Positions 8,421-17,238 of a stretch of DNA of 64,000 bases are shown here, piece by piece; positions within the stretch are counted from its first letter, which is position 1, and the number at the start of each line of letters is the position of its first letter. Below the pieces are notes generated by a model, which saw nothing but the letters and a program-made list of their open reading frames with translations, ran no database searches and was not told the origin of the DNA. Origin of the DNA: Bin87 sp965116565. Its GTDB lineage: Bacteria > Chloroflexota > Dehalococcoidia > Lucifugimonadales > UBA3495. A program made the translations under genes and the position numbers. The stretch lies in NCBI GenBank assembly GCA_965116565.1, contig OZ220699.1:248001-312000 (forward strand). The letters are read 5' to 3'.

Positions 8421-9392
8421 ATGAGCAAAGATTACAGCATATGCGTGGGCGCGACGGGGTTCGGCGGCGGCGTGTGGCACAGCCCGGACGGCGGAGACAG
8501 TTGGACCCGGATCAGGGACCCGTTCCCGCTGGGGAGCCAGGTCAGGGCGATGGCGGTGTATCCGGATGACTCCAACCGCATACTGGCGGGGGCGGACAAC
8601 GGGATCTATCGCAGCGAGGACAAGGGGGCCACGTGGGAGAAACTGTGGTCACCGATGGACGGAGTGCCGATCTGGTCGATAGCCATCGACCCTGACGACA
8701 CCGACACCATCTTCGTGGGCATCAAGCCGGCGGCGCTGTTCCGGTCGCGGGACGGCGGCGAAAGCTGGACCAAGCTGTCGGTGCAGATGGCGCAGGAGTG
8801 CCACATCGGCCCGCCGATGGTGACCATGCTGATGGTGGACCCCAAGGACCACCGGACGGTGTGGGCCGGCGTCGAGGTGGACGGAGTGTACCGGAGCCTG
8901 GACGGCGGTGACACGTGGACCCATGTCGAGGGCGGGGTGCATCCCGACATCCACGGCATGGCCATCAGCCCGGGCGAGCCGAATCGGGTGATCGCCAGCA
9001 CGCCCCGGGAGATCTACTCCACCACCGACATGGGCGAAAGCTGGCAATCGGTGGTGACCACCGACCGGTTCGTGCTGCCGTACAGCCGGGGCATTGCCAT
9101 CAAGACCGACAATCCCGACGTGATTTTCTCCGCCGTTGGGGACACCGCCATCGGAGGCGCCGGAGCCATACACCGTTCCCTGGACGGCGGCCAGACGTGG
9201 GAGAGGCGGCCGCTGCCGGTGGAGCCCAATTCCAACATCTGGCAATTCGCCACCCACCCGGCGGACCCGGACGTCGTGCTGGCCTCAAGCCTGATGGGCG
9301 AGGTGTATTCGAGCGGCGACGCCGGAGAGTCGTGGGAGAAGGTGAACCGGGAGTTCACCGAGGTGGGCGCGATGGTGTGGGTGCCCAACTGA
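8421..9392 (+). CDS. BNR/Asp-box beta-propeller protein (sialidase/VPS10-like fold)
   Basis: The 323-residue protein carries seven Asp-box repeats of the form S/T-x-D-x-G-x-x-W: SPDGGDSW, SEDKGATW, SRDGGESW, SLDGGDTW, TTDMGESW, SLDGGQTW and SGDAGESW, spaced about 40-50 residues. They mark a beta-propeller as in sialidases, YCF48/HCF136 and VPS10 domains, but I see no sialidase catalytic Arg triad, so enzymatic activity is doubtful. No signal peptide is visible. GAGGAGGCAG... precedes the ATG. The gene follows the lactonase by 46 bases and is followed by a hairpin (9440-9463). Confidence 0.85.
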   Translation: MSKDYSICVGATGFGGGVWHSPDGGDSWTRIRDPFPLGSQVRAMAVYPDDSNRILAGADNGIYRSEDKGATWEKLWSPMDGVPIWSIAIDPDDTDTIFVGIKPAALFRSRDGGESWTKLSVQMAQECHIGPPMVTMLMVDPKDHRTVWAGVEVDGVYRSLDGGDTWTHVEGGVHPDIHGMAISPGEPNRVIASTPREIYSTTDMGESWQSVVTTDRFVLPYSRGIAIKTDNPDVIFSAVGDTAIGGAGAIHRSLDGGQTWERRPLPVEPNSNIWQFATHPADPDVVLASSLMGEVYSSGDAGESWEKVNREFTEVGAMVWVPN

Positions 9393-9439
9393 CCCTGCCG
9401 CCTCTCGTTCGGCGGCAGACCCTGAACAACCGGTGACGT

Positions 9440-9463
9440 AGGGGCGAAAAATCTTTCGCCCCT
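9440..9463. terminator. Perfect hairpin, family B dispersed repeat, likely terminator
   Basis: AGGGGCGAAA (9440-9449) pairs perfectly with TTTCGCCCCT (9454-9463) around the loop AATC. It lies 47 bases after the Asp-box gene. The same arms and the same AATC loop recur at 37378-37407. There is no T tract, so Rho-independent termination is not proven. Confidence 0.65.
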
Positions 9464-9484
9464 GCTGCGGTTGCGATGATCCCG

Positions 9485-9522
9485 TCTTCAAAATGGTCAC
9501 TCCTCTTCAAGATGGTCTCTCC
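9485..9522. repeat. Two 19-bp direct repeats upstream of an MFS gene
   Basis: TCTTCAAAATGGTCACTCC (9485-9503) is followed at once by TCTTCAAGATGGTCTCTCC (9504-9522), with two mismatches. The pair ends about 100 bases before the MFS start and could be a regulator site or a simple duplication. Confidence 0.6.
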
Positions 9523-9621
9523 CCCGGGCGTTGGGTCTGAAGGTGGAGTACAATGCGCGGATAATCCCCTTGTCAACCCCGGGACGCTGCCATAGCGCCC
9601 CCGCAAGCCAGGAAATTCGAT

Positions 9622-11028
9622 ATGGCGACAACTCCGGAACCGCAACGCAGCTTCCTGGTTCGGAGGGCGCAGCGGTTCATTGCGGCGCTGGTGTTTCGGG
9701 ATTTCCGGTTCATGGCGTTCGCCACGCTGTGCAGCAGCAGCGGGGCGTGGGCGCTGATCGTGGCGCGGGGCGCGTGGGTGTTCAGCATCCCCGAGTTGCA
9801 GGGCACCCAGGGTCTGTGGGTTGGGCTGATCACGTTCGCGGCCATGTCGCCGCGCTTTTTTGCGACGCCGTTCATCGGCTACCTGGCCGACAAGCTGACC
9901 CGCAAGACGCTGCTGCAGTGGGTGTACGTGCTGCAGATCGCGCAGGCCTCGGTCATGGCCGTCCTGGTGATGACCGGCGTGAGCAACCCGTGGTACGTGG
10001 TCATGCTGGCGGTGGTCAACGGGACGTTGCGCTCGACGCAGATGACCGCCGCGCAATCGTTGACGCCGAACCTGGTGGACCGGGAGCGTTTGCCCAACGC
10101 CGTGGCCCTGAACCAGGCCATGCAGCAGGGGTCGCGCGCCATTGGCCCCGCCATACTGCTGCTGATCTCGGTGACGGTGGGCAACAGCGCCGTTTTCGGG
10201 TCCGGCGGGTTCTCGTTCTCCCTGCAGGACCTGGTGATCACGCTGGGCACCTCCGCCGTGGTGTTCTGGGCGTGCGCCGCGTTCTACCTGGTTGCGTTGG
10301 TTTCCGCGCTCAACATCCGGATGGTGTCCTCGGGCGTCATTGACCGGCGCCGGGGCTTCTGGGGCAACATGTCCGCCGGGTTCGCATATATCTACACCAC
10401 GCCGCTGGTGTTCGGCATCCTGATGATGGCGTTGGCGCACTGCGTCCTGGTGATGTCCTTCGAGTCGATGCTGCCGCCGCTGGCGTTGGAGAAGCTGTCG
10501 CCCGACGGCATCACGTTCAACCAGAACGACGTGTACGCGCTCATGGCGGCGCTGGGCATCGGTTCCCTGTTCTCGTCGCTGTTCGTGGGCGGCATCGTGG
10601 ACCACCTGACGCGAGGGCGAGTGTTCCTGCTGCTGGGGTTCACCAGCAGCCTGACGCCCATCGGGATGGGGTTGTCGGCCCAAACGGGAATCTCGGTAAT
10701 CGCCGCGGTGCTGATGGGCCTGGGCACGTCGGGGTTCATGACCATCACCCACACGGTGATCCAATCGGTGGTGCCGGACGAGATCAGGGGCCGGGTTTCG
10801 TCGGCGTATTCGATGCACATCGGGGGCAGCATGGCGTTCGCCAATCTGCTGTACGGTGGGTTGGCAGACGTCTGGCCGGCGGGGAACATCATGGCGGTGG
10901 CGGGCGCGGCGTTCACGCTGGTGGTGGTCGGGACCGTCATCGGCAGCGGGTTCTGGCGCGACATCTACTTCCGCGGCACGGCGCGGCCCGTCGCAGCAGC
11001 GGCCGGCGCCGGCGGCGGCGATGGCTGA
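9622..11028 (+). CDS. MFS transporter
   Basis: The 468-residue protein is a major-facilitator permease with about 12 hydrophobic segments. After a short cytoplasmic start it shows the loop-2 region ADKLTRKTLLQ, an N-half motif NGTLRSTQMTAAQSLTPNLVDRERLPNA typical of the MFS_3 (enterobactin exporter-like) group, and a second-half loop VDHLTRGRVFLL. This type is usually an exporter. The C-terminus ends in a Gly/Ala-rich tail. AGGAAATTCGAT precedes the ATG. It is followed after 49 bases by the amidohydrolase, likely in the same transcript. Substrate unknown. Confidence 0.88.
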   Translation: MATTPEPQRSFLVRRAQRFIAALVFRDFRFMAFATLCSSSGAWALIVARGAWVFSIPELQGTQGLWVGLITFAAMSPRFFATPFIGYLADKLTRKTLLQWVYVLQIAQASVMAVLVMTGVSNPWYVVMLAVVNGTLRSTQMTAAQSLTPNLVDRERLPNAVALNQAMQQGSRAIGPAILLLISVTVGNSAVFGSGGFSFSLQDLVITLGTSAVVFWACAAFYLVALVSALNIRMVSSGVIDRRRGFWGNMSAGFAYIYTTPLVFGILMMALAHCVLVMSFESMLPPLALEKLSPDGITFNQNDVYALMAALGIGSLFSSLFVGGIVDHLTRGRVFLLLGFTSSLTPIGMGLSAQTGISVIAAVLMGLGTSGFMTITHTVIQSVVPDEIRGRVSSAYSMHIGGSMAFANLLYGGLADVWPAGNIMAVAGAAFTLVVVGTVIGSGFWRDIYFRGTARPVAAAAGAGGGDG

Positions 11029-11077
11029 CCCGGAAAGATAGCGCGGCCGGCCGTTGAATCATGGCAGGGGAGAGGAC

Positions 11078-12454
11078 ATGACGACTGTCATCGCCAACGC
11101 GACCATCGTAACCGGCGACGCGGGCCGCACGGTTCGGCACGATGGGGGCGTCGCAATCTCGGAGGACCGGATCGCCGCCGTGGGGCCGACCGAGGAAGTG
11201 CGGCAGGCGCATCCCGACGCCGAGGTGGTGGACGGACGGGGCAAGGCGGTGTTTCCCGGCCTGGTCAACTGCCACACGCACCTGCTTGCCACGGGAGACC
11301 GGGGGATACTGGAGGACTTCGGGTTCCCGACGCGGCTGACCTTTCCCGTGTCGGCCCGTTCACTCCTGAGCGCGGAGGAGCGGCAGACGCTGGCAGTGCT
11401 GGGTGTCCTGGAATCGATCCGCAGCGGGGCCACCTGCCTGCTGGAGATTTCGTCGGACGTGGCGGGCTACGCTGCCGACCTGGCGGCGACGGGCATCAGG
11501 CTGGCGCTGGCGGAAAACATCAACGACGTGGACGAGACGCAGGCCCGCGAGGGAGTGTTCCGCTTTGACGAGGCGAGGGCCGACGCGGGACTGCAACGGA
11601 GCGCTGACCTGGTGGAAGCCTGGCACGGTCGGGAAAAGGGACGGGTAAGCTGCTTTCTGGCCCCTCATGCGCCCGAGACGTGCTCACCGGACCTGCTGCG
11701 ACGGACCCGCGAGATGGCGGAGCGGTATGGCATCGGCTATACCATCCACCTGTCGCAGAGCAGGGAGGAGATCGAGGCGGTGATGCGGGTCAGGGGCGTG
11801 CCGCCAACGCATTATCTGTTTGCCAACGACTTCCTGGGACCGGACCTGCTGGCGGCCCACTGCCGGTACGTTGATTCCGCTGAGATTGCGCTGCTGGGCC
11901 AGTGCGGGGTCAAGGTGACCAACAACGCGGCCATCGCCGCGCGCCGGGGAGCGGCGGCCCCGGTGCGGGAAATGCAGGCGGCCGGGTGCGTCATCGGCAT
12001 GGGGTCGGACAACATGGCCGAGGACATGGTGGAGGTGATGCGGGCCGGGTTGTTCCTGGAACGGGTGCGGCGCAACGACGAAGTCTATCCTCAGCCCGAG
12101 GACGTGCTGGAGTGGGCCACGTCGGGAGGGGCCAGGGCGCTGGGGATGGAGGGCATAACCGGCAGCATTGAGGTGGGCAAGAAGGCGGACCTGTTCGTGG
12201 TGGACCTGCTGCGGCCGCACCTGGTGCCCAGCCTGCGCGTGGTGTCGGCCTTTGTGCACAACGGGCAGCCGGGCGACATAAGCTCGGTGATGGCGGACGG
12301 CGAGTGGGTGATGCGGGACGGCAGGATATTGACCATCGACGAGGATGATGTGGTGCGCCGGGCGGAGGCGGTGGGGCATGCGGTGTGGGGCCGGCTGCTG
12401 GAGCGCTACCCGAACGTGCCTTTTCCCATCAGCATCCCGCCGAGCATCGTCTGA
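11078..12454 (+). CDS. Amidohydrolase family protein (cytosine deaminase/SAH deaminase-like)
   Basis: The 458-residue protein is a metal-dependent hydrolase of the ATZ/TRZ-type deaminase group. It has the N-terminal beta-sandwich, then NCHTHLL with the HxH ligands (near residue 65), FLAPHAPETCSPDLL, TIHLSQSREE with a His and Glu, AAHCRYVD with a His, and GMGSDNMAEDM with the metal Asp. The canonical TDG is SDN here. Such enzymes deaminate or dechlorinate heterocycles or remove amino groups from nucleosides. The ATG at 11078 follows AGGGGAGAGGAC; an upstream TTG frame is not needed. The neighbouring MFS gene may transport its substrate or product. Confidence 0.88.
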   Translation: MTTVIANATIVTGDAGRTVRHDGGVAISEDRIAAVGPTEEVRQAHPDAEVVDGRGKAVFPGLVNCHTHLLATGDRGILEDFGFPTRLTFPVSARSLLSAEERQTLAVLGVLESIRSGATCLLEISSDVAGYAADLAATGIRLALAENINDVDETQAREGVFRFDEARADAGLQRSADLVEAWHGREKGRVSCFLAPHAPETCSPDLLRRTREMAERYGIGYTIHLSQSREEIEAVMRVRGVPPTHYLFANDFLGPDLLAAHCRYVDSAEIALLGQCGVKVTNNAAIAARRGAAAPVREMQAAGCVIGMGSDNMAEDMVEVMRAGLFLERVRRNDEVYPQPEDVLEWATSGGARALGMEGITGSIEVGKKADLFVVDLLRPHLVPSLRVVSAFVHNGQPGDISSVMADGEWVMRDGRILTIDEDDVVRRAEAVGHAVWGRLLERYPNVPFPISIPPSIV

Positions 12455-12481
12455 GCCCGGGCGGCGGGTTGACGCGCGCCG

Positions 12482-13417
12482 CTAGCCGGTCGGGGCGGCG
12501 TCCAGGCGGCGCTGGGCTTCCTCCAGCACTCCGGCGGGCAATGGCCCTTCGAGAGCCGCGGCGACGTTCTCATGCAGGTGGGCCGGGTTCAGGGTGCCGA
12601 CGATGGTGGTGTGGGCGTCGGGGTTGGAGATGGTGGCGCGGAGCAGGAACTCGGTGGCGGTCGCACCCTCCAGCAGGTCGTTGAGTCCAGCCCGCTCCCA
12701 CCGTTCCCACACGTCCGCGCTGCCGCTCCCCGCGCCCGGTTCCCCGCGTGCGACGCCGCCGCGGATTACGATGCCCAGGCCGGCCGACGCGGCCGCAGCA
12801 ATCGCCTCGGAATGTTCCGGCTGGAGGATGGAATATGGGACCTGCAACACGTCGAATACGCCCATGGCGATGTGGTCGAAGATGTTGGGCAGAATTGAGG
12901 AACAGCCGAGGTGGCGGATTTTGCCCTGTCGCTGCAATTCCTGCAACGTCTCGACGGCTTCCTCCTGTTCCAGCACCTGCCGGTCGGGGCTGAAGTGGAA
13001 CTGGACTATGTCCAGATAGTCCGTCTTCATGCGCCGGAGGCTCTGGTGGCAGGCGTTGATGATGCTGTCCCGGCCGTAGTCGTGGAAGCGGGGCATGGGA
13101 ACGCCGAACCGGGTGCGTTCGTCAGGCCGGAACCCCGAGTTGTCCAGCGGGCATCCGCACTTGGTGGCAAGGTAGAACTCGGAGCGGCGGTGGGAAATAT
13201 GCCGGCCGATGTGTTCCTCGGCCTCTCCATAGTCAACGGCGACGTCGATGTAATTGATGCCGGCATCGAGGACGGCGTTCAGGATCCGCGGGGGTTGATC
13301 GGGAAACAGTGGTCGTCCTACGCCGGCCACCATGCCGCGCAGTTCCAGTGCGCCGAAGCCGAGGGTGGTGACGGCCAGGCCGGTGCGGCCCAGGATGCGA
13401 GTGGGGAGGTTTGGCAT
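12482..13417 (-). CDS. Aldo/keto reductase
   Basis: The 311-residue protein folds as an AKR barrel. It begins PTRILGRTGLAVTTLGFGA and has the tetrad residues Asp58 and Tyr63 (INYIDVAVDYGEAEEHIG), Lys86 (LATKCG) and a His in DIVQFHF. It lacks a signal peptide. The ATG at 13417 fits the family N-terminus, though no good ribosome site precedes it; a GTG at 13456 would add 13 unrelated residues. The gene converges with the amidohydrolase (27-base gap) and is followed, in its own direction, by nothing else. It reduces aldehydes or ketones with NADPH; substrate unknown. Confidence 0.88.
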   Translation of the reverse strand: MPNLPTRILGRTGLAVTTLGFGALELRGMVAGVGRPLFPDQPPRILNAVLDAGINYIDVAVDYGEAEEHIGRHISHRRSEFYLATKCGCPLDNSGFRPDERTRFGVPMPRFHDYGRDSIINACHQSLRRMKTDYLDIVQFHFSPDRQVLEQEEAVETLQELQRQGKIRHLGCSSILPNIFDHIAMGVFDVLQVPYSILQPEHSEAIAAAASAGLGIVIRGGVARGEPGAGSGSADVWERWERAGLNDLLEGATATEFLLRATISNPDAHTTIVGTLNPAHLHENVAAALEGPLPAGVLEEAQRRLDAAPTG

Positions 13418-13472
13418 GCTATCGACCCAGAATGACGGAGTTGACCGAGTTTGCACAACGGCGGGTCGCGCG

Positions 13473-14726
13473 TCAATCCAACTGGCGGACGCGGGCTAGC
13501 GTGGCGCAGCAAACCAGGGCAAGGGACAGTCCCACGACTCCGATGATGGCCATGGCCGTTGAGGGGTTGGTGAGGTCGGATAGCAGGCCGACGGCCATGC
13601 TGGCGACGACGAGGAACCCGCGGTCAACGCTCTGCAGGCTGGTGAGGCGGCCCCGGAGGTTGTCGGGGGCCAGGGTCTGGATCAGGGTGCCGCGTGTGGT
13701 GCGGAACAGGGACTGGCTGCCGGCCATGGCGGCGATGACCACGAAGGCCAACACCATCCACTTTGAGAAGGCGAAGAAAACCAGCAGCACCGAGCTTCCG
13801 ATGGCGGCGCCCAGCACCACCTTGCCCTTGGGGAACACGAAGCCGAAGGAGGCCACGAACAAGGCCGCCAGCAATCCGCCCACGCCCGTGATTGACAGCA
13901 GGTAGCCGCCCACGTCGGCGTCGCGGTGCAGCACGTCGGTGGTGAACACCGGGAAAAGGAACCAGGCGGGATGGAGGATGATGTTGGGGATGATGGAGAG
14001 GACCATGAGTTGGAAGAAGGCGCGCTCGCCGGACCAGACGTAGCGCAGGCCCTCCAGCATGTTGGCGAATGCGGAGCCGCGCTGGCGGGCGTCGCCGGGA
14101 CGGTGGAACGGAGTGCGCAGGGGGAAGATCATGGCGACGTTGGCGAGATACAGCACGGATTCGATGACGAAGTTCCAGAAGAAGCCCAGGGTGAAGATCA
14201 GGATGCCGCCGACGAAGGGGCCGACGATGCGGGTGCTGGTGATGGTCAGAACGTTGGTCGCCATGGCGTTGCCCAGCATGTTGCGGGGCACGGTGCCGGC
14301 GATGAGAGACTGGCGCATGGGCTGGGTCATGGAGCGGCAGCCGCCGGCCAGGATGACGTAGAGGTAGGCGTGCCAGACGGCCACGTGTCCGGACAGGACC
14401 AGCAGGGCAAAGCACAGGGCGAGGGCGGCCATCATCAGTTGGAGGATGATGACCAGCTTGCGGCGGTCGAAGCGGTCGCTGAGGACGCCACCCCAGGGTC
14501 CCACCACCAGGCCGGGGAGAGTGTTGATGCCGCCGACCGTCACGACCAGCAGACCGGCTATGGTGGAACCCTCCGACAGTTCGCGGACGAGCCAGCCAAT
14601 GCTCAGGAGTTGTATCCACTGGGCGTTGTTGGCGAAGAAATTGCCGCACCACAACAGGCGGTAGTTGCGGTAGGCGAGCCACGCGTCCAGCGTATGCAGT
14701 CGAGGGAGTGACGATATGCGGAGAAT
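13473..14726 (-). CDS. MFS transporter with probable ATT start codon
   Basis: This MFS permease is of the enterobactin exporter-like MFS_3 type: SDRFDRRKLVIILQL loop, GGCRSMTQPMRQSLIAGTVPRNMLGNAMATN, and RTTRGTLIQTLAPDNLRGRLTSLQSV in the second half. From TTG 14654 it has 393 residues but would begin inside the first helix and lose the usual YRNYRLLWCGNF lead. The frame is open back to a TGA near 14790, with no ATG, GTG or TTG before 14654. An ATT at 14724-14726 lies 5 bases after AGGAG and gives a normal N-terminus (417 residues). I therefore place the start there. It is divergent from nothing close; 213 non-coding bases separate it from the M24 gene. Confidence 0.8.
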   Translation of the reverse strand: MLRISSLPRLHTLDAWLAYRNYRLLWCGNFFANNAQWIQLLSIGWLVRELSEGSTIAGLLVVTVGGINTLPGLVVGPWGGVLSDRFDRRKLVIILQLMMAALALCFALLVLSGHVAVWHAYLYVILAGGCRSMTQPMRQSLIAGTVPRNMLGNAMATNVLTITSTRIVGPFVGGILIFTLGFFWNFVIESVLYLANVAMIFPLRTPFHRPGDARQRGSAFANMLEGLRYVWSGERAFFQLMVLSIIPNIILHPAWFLFPVFTTDVLHRDADVGGYLLSITGVGGLLAALFVASFGFVFPKGKVVLGAAIGSSVLLVFFAFSKWMVLAFVVIAAMAGSQSLFRTTRGTLIQTLAPDNLRGRLTSLQSVDRGFLVVASMAVGLLSDLTNPSTAMAIIGVVGLSLALVCCATLARVRQLD

Positions 14727-14939
14727 GGTTGCTCCTGGGACGTGGGGGCAGACGGCGAGACTCGTCGCAACAGGCCGGTTAGCCGGTCATTCTGAAACGC
14801 TCAATTGCGTATGTCAATGCTGAACCAGCCACTTTATTCGTATAGCGCGCGTAAGGCGGAAATGCCGGGTCGCAGACGCCGGGTATGCCCAGCGGCAGGG
14901 CTCGTGATGGTGCGGTTGCGTCGGCGATGACCGCCGGGT

Positions 14940-16091
14940 TCAGTTGACGGTGAGGTCGGTCCCCATCCGGGTCAAGGTCTCGCAGCCGCCGGCGGTGATG
15001 AGCACGGTGTCGCCGAGGGACATGGCGAGGCGTTGGTCCCAGTCCAGCAGGATCATGTGCATGAATATGACCATGTTGGGTTGCAATGCCACCGGGTTGT
15101 CGCGGTAGATCATGGGCCAGTCCATCCAGGTGGGCGGGTAAAGCGCGCCGAGGCTGTAGCCGCAGGCGTTGAGCCGGTGCTCGCCGAAGCCGGCCGCGTC
15201 GAGGGCGTCGGCGTGGGCGCTGAATATGTCGCCGAAGGTGGATCCGGGTCGGGCGGAGTCCTTGCAGGCCTGCAGAGCGTCGCGGCAGGCGGCGTGCATG
15301 GCGAGTTGGCGCTGGTTGGGCTGGCCGGTGAGGATGGTGCGCATGAGGCAGGAGTGGTAATGGCGGTAGGCCCCGCCGAATTCGAGCTGCAGCTGGTCGT
15401 TGGCGTCCAGCGTGCGGTAGCCGGTGAAATTCCTCACCATGAGGGCGTTTTCGCCGGAACCCAGGATGAAACGGGAGGCCGCATAGTCGCCGCCGCCGTG
15501 GAAGACCGCCGACTGCATGCCGGCCAGTATGTCCTGTTCGGGTGTACCCGGGTGCGCCAGGCGTTGGGCGGCGGCGAGGGCGTCGTCGGCCAGGGCGGCG
15601 GCGCGGCGGACATACTCCAACTCGGCGTCGCTTTTGACCAGGCGCAGGCGGTTGACCAGTTCGGAGGCGTCCTCATATTGGCAACGGCCTTCGAGGGCGG
15701 CGCGCACGTACTCCCAGCGCGCGCCGGTTAGGCAGTAGGCGTCCAGCTCGACGCCCACACGCTCGCCGCGGCAGCCCTGCTCCTCGAGGATCTGCCAGAG
15801 GTCGTGGCCGGGATTGACGTCGGCGCTGTCCACCCAGATGCGGATGTCCTCGATCACGGAGGTGAGGCGGGCCTGGCGGAGGTCGGCGGAGCGGGTGAGG
15901 AGAATGAGACTGCCGTCGACGCCGAGGTAGAGGCACTGGAACTGGGAGTAGCCGGTGGTGTCGTAGCCCGTCAGGTAGTACATGCTCTCCTGGCGGAAGA
16001 TCAGCAGGGCGGCGAGACCCCTTTGGCGCAATTCCGCTACGACTTTCTCCCGCCGGGCGGCAAGTTCCTGCTCGGTGAAGTGCAATGGCAT
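14940..16091 (-). CDS. M24 family hydrolase (creatinase/ectoine hydrolase-like), metal ligands not conserved
   Basis: The 383-residue protein has the N-terminal creatinase domain (about 1-140) and a pita-bread C-terminal domain. In metal-dependent members the first ligand block reads D-x-G...D; here it is LEFGGAYRHYHSCLMRT, so neither Asp is present. The RYH-like block and RT ending resemble creatinase and ectoine hydrolase relatives. A C-N hydrolase role on small amidines or cyclic compounds is more likely than aminopeptidase activity. The ATG 16091 follows GGAGGGAGGAAC. It is divergent from the phosphotriesterase-like gene (151-base gap), which may share its promoter region. Confidence 0.85.
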   Translation of the reverse strand: MPLHFTEQELAARREKVVAELRQRGLAALLIFRQESMYYLTGYDTTGYSQFQCLYLGVDGSLILLTRSADLRQARLTSVIEDIRIWVDSADVNPGHDLWQILEEQGCRGERVGVELDAYCLTGARWEYVRAALEGRCQYEDASELVNRLRLVKSDAELEYVRRAAALADDALAAAQRLAHPGTPEQDILAGMQSAVFHGGGDYAASRFILGSGENALMVRNFTGYRTLDANDQLQLEFGGAYRHYHSCLMRTILTGQPNQRQLAMHAACRDALQACKDSARPGSTFGDIFSAHADALDAAGFGEHRLNACGYSLGALYPPTWMDWPMIYRDNPVALQPNMVIFMHMILLDWDQRLAMSLGDTVLITAGGCETLTRMGTDLTVN

Positions 16092-16242
16092 GTTCCTCCC
16101 TCCGTCCGCGGTTGCGGAGATTACGCTGATTCCGGCGTGATGATTCGCCGATTCTAGCACCGTGGGACGAGGCTGGCCCCGTTATAATCCCGATAGAGAA
16201 GACACCACCGCAAAGATCGCGCGAAGCAATGGGAGGTGGAAC

Positions 16243-17202
16243 ATGGCAACCATCAACTCGGTGCTGGGGCCGCTGGATACGGCGGACCTGGGGTTCACGC
16301 TGCCCCATGAGCACCTGATCGATTCGTCGGCCGGCATTCGCAACACGTACTACGAGCTGGAATTGCGAGACGAGGCGCTGGACATGGCCGTGGAGTCGTT
16401 CGGCGCGGCCAAGCGCGGCGGCGTGGATACCGTGGTGGAGGTCTCGCCGATGGACCTTGGGCGGGACGTGCTGCTGATGAAGGAGGTGTCGGAGCGGACG
16501 GGCGTGCAGTTCGTCTGCTGCACGGGCTGCTGGCTGGACGTGCCGCGCAGCTTCTGGGGCCGGGACAAGGACTTCATCGCGGACCTGTGGGTGCGGGAGA
16601 TCGAGGAAGGGATCGAGCGAACGGGGATCAGGGCGGGCATCATCAAGGTGGCGACCAGCGACCCCATCACCGAGCACGAGGAGCTGATGCTTCGGGCGTC
16701 GGCGCGGACGCATCTGCGGACGGGCGTACCCATCACCACGCACACGCCGGCCGAGTCGCGGATCGGCGAGGAGCAGGTGCGCATCCTGATGGAAGAGGGC
16801 GTGGAGCCGCACCACGTATACGTGGGGCACCTCAACAACACGCTCGACCCGGACTATCACCACGAGTTGGCCCGGCTGGGCGTGTGGCTGGGCTGGGACA
16901 TCAACAACCCGGGCGGCCGTCCCAACCTGCCGCCCTGGCAGGAGAGGACCGACTATCTGAAAGCGCGGCTGGACGAGGGTCTGGCGACCAGCATGATGCT
17001 GTCCCACGACTGGAACGTGGTGCTGTCGCGGATCAGTTCGGCGGGATTTCCGAGCAGGGACCAGAATCCCGACGGCTACCTGTGGATCAGCCGGGCGATC
17101 ATTCCGAGGCTGATGGACGCCGGGGTGCCCGTGAACGTCATCGACCGGATGATGATCGACAACCCGCGGATGTATTTCGAGGGCAAACGACCGACCGAAT
17201 GA
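16243..17202 (+). CDS. Phosphotriesterase-family metal hydrolase
   Basis: The 319-residue barrel protein keeps all binuclear-centre residues of the phosphotriesterase family: His22 and His24 (PHEHLID), the lysine that is carbamylated in relatives, Lys135 (GIIKVAT), His167 (THTPAE), His196 (GHLNN) and Asp256 (LSHDWN). Members hydrolyse lactones or, rarely, organophosphates; the natural substrate is often a lactone, and this cannot be decided here. The ATG 16243 follows GGGAGGTGGAAC. It is followed after 36 bases by the M19 dipeptidase on the same strand, so they are probably one operon. Confidence 0.9.
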   Translation: MATINSVLGPLDTADLGFTLPHEHLIDSSAGIRNTYYELELRDEALDMAVESFGAAKRGGVDTVVEVSPMDLGRDVLLMKEVSERTGVQFVCCTGCWLDVPRSFWGRDKDFIADLWVREIEEGIERTGIRAGIIKVATSDPITEHEELMLRASARTHLRTGVPITTHTPAESRIGEEQVRILMEEGVEPHHVYVGHLNNTLDPDYHHELARLGVWLGWDINNPGGRPNLPPWQERTDYLKARLDEGLATSMMLSHDWNVVLSRISSAGFPSRDQNPDGYLWISRAIIPRLMDAGVPVNVIDRMMIDNPRMYFEGKRPTE

Positions 17203-17238
17203 CCGGCGCCGGCTAACACCCATGAATGGAGTTGAACA

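Noticed and set aside
7118..8428. Minus-strand open frame opposite the lactonase
   Set aside because: Antisense to a propeller gene with strong repeats; no ribosome site.
9355..10818. Long minus-strand frame opposite the MFS gene
   Set aside because: Its His/Arg/Gln-rich translation is a typical antisense shadow of a membrane protein gene.
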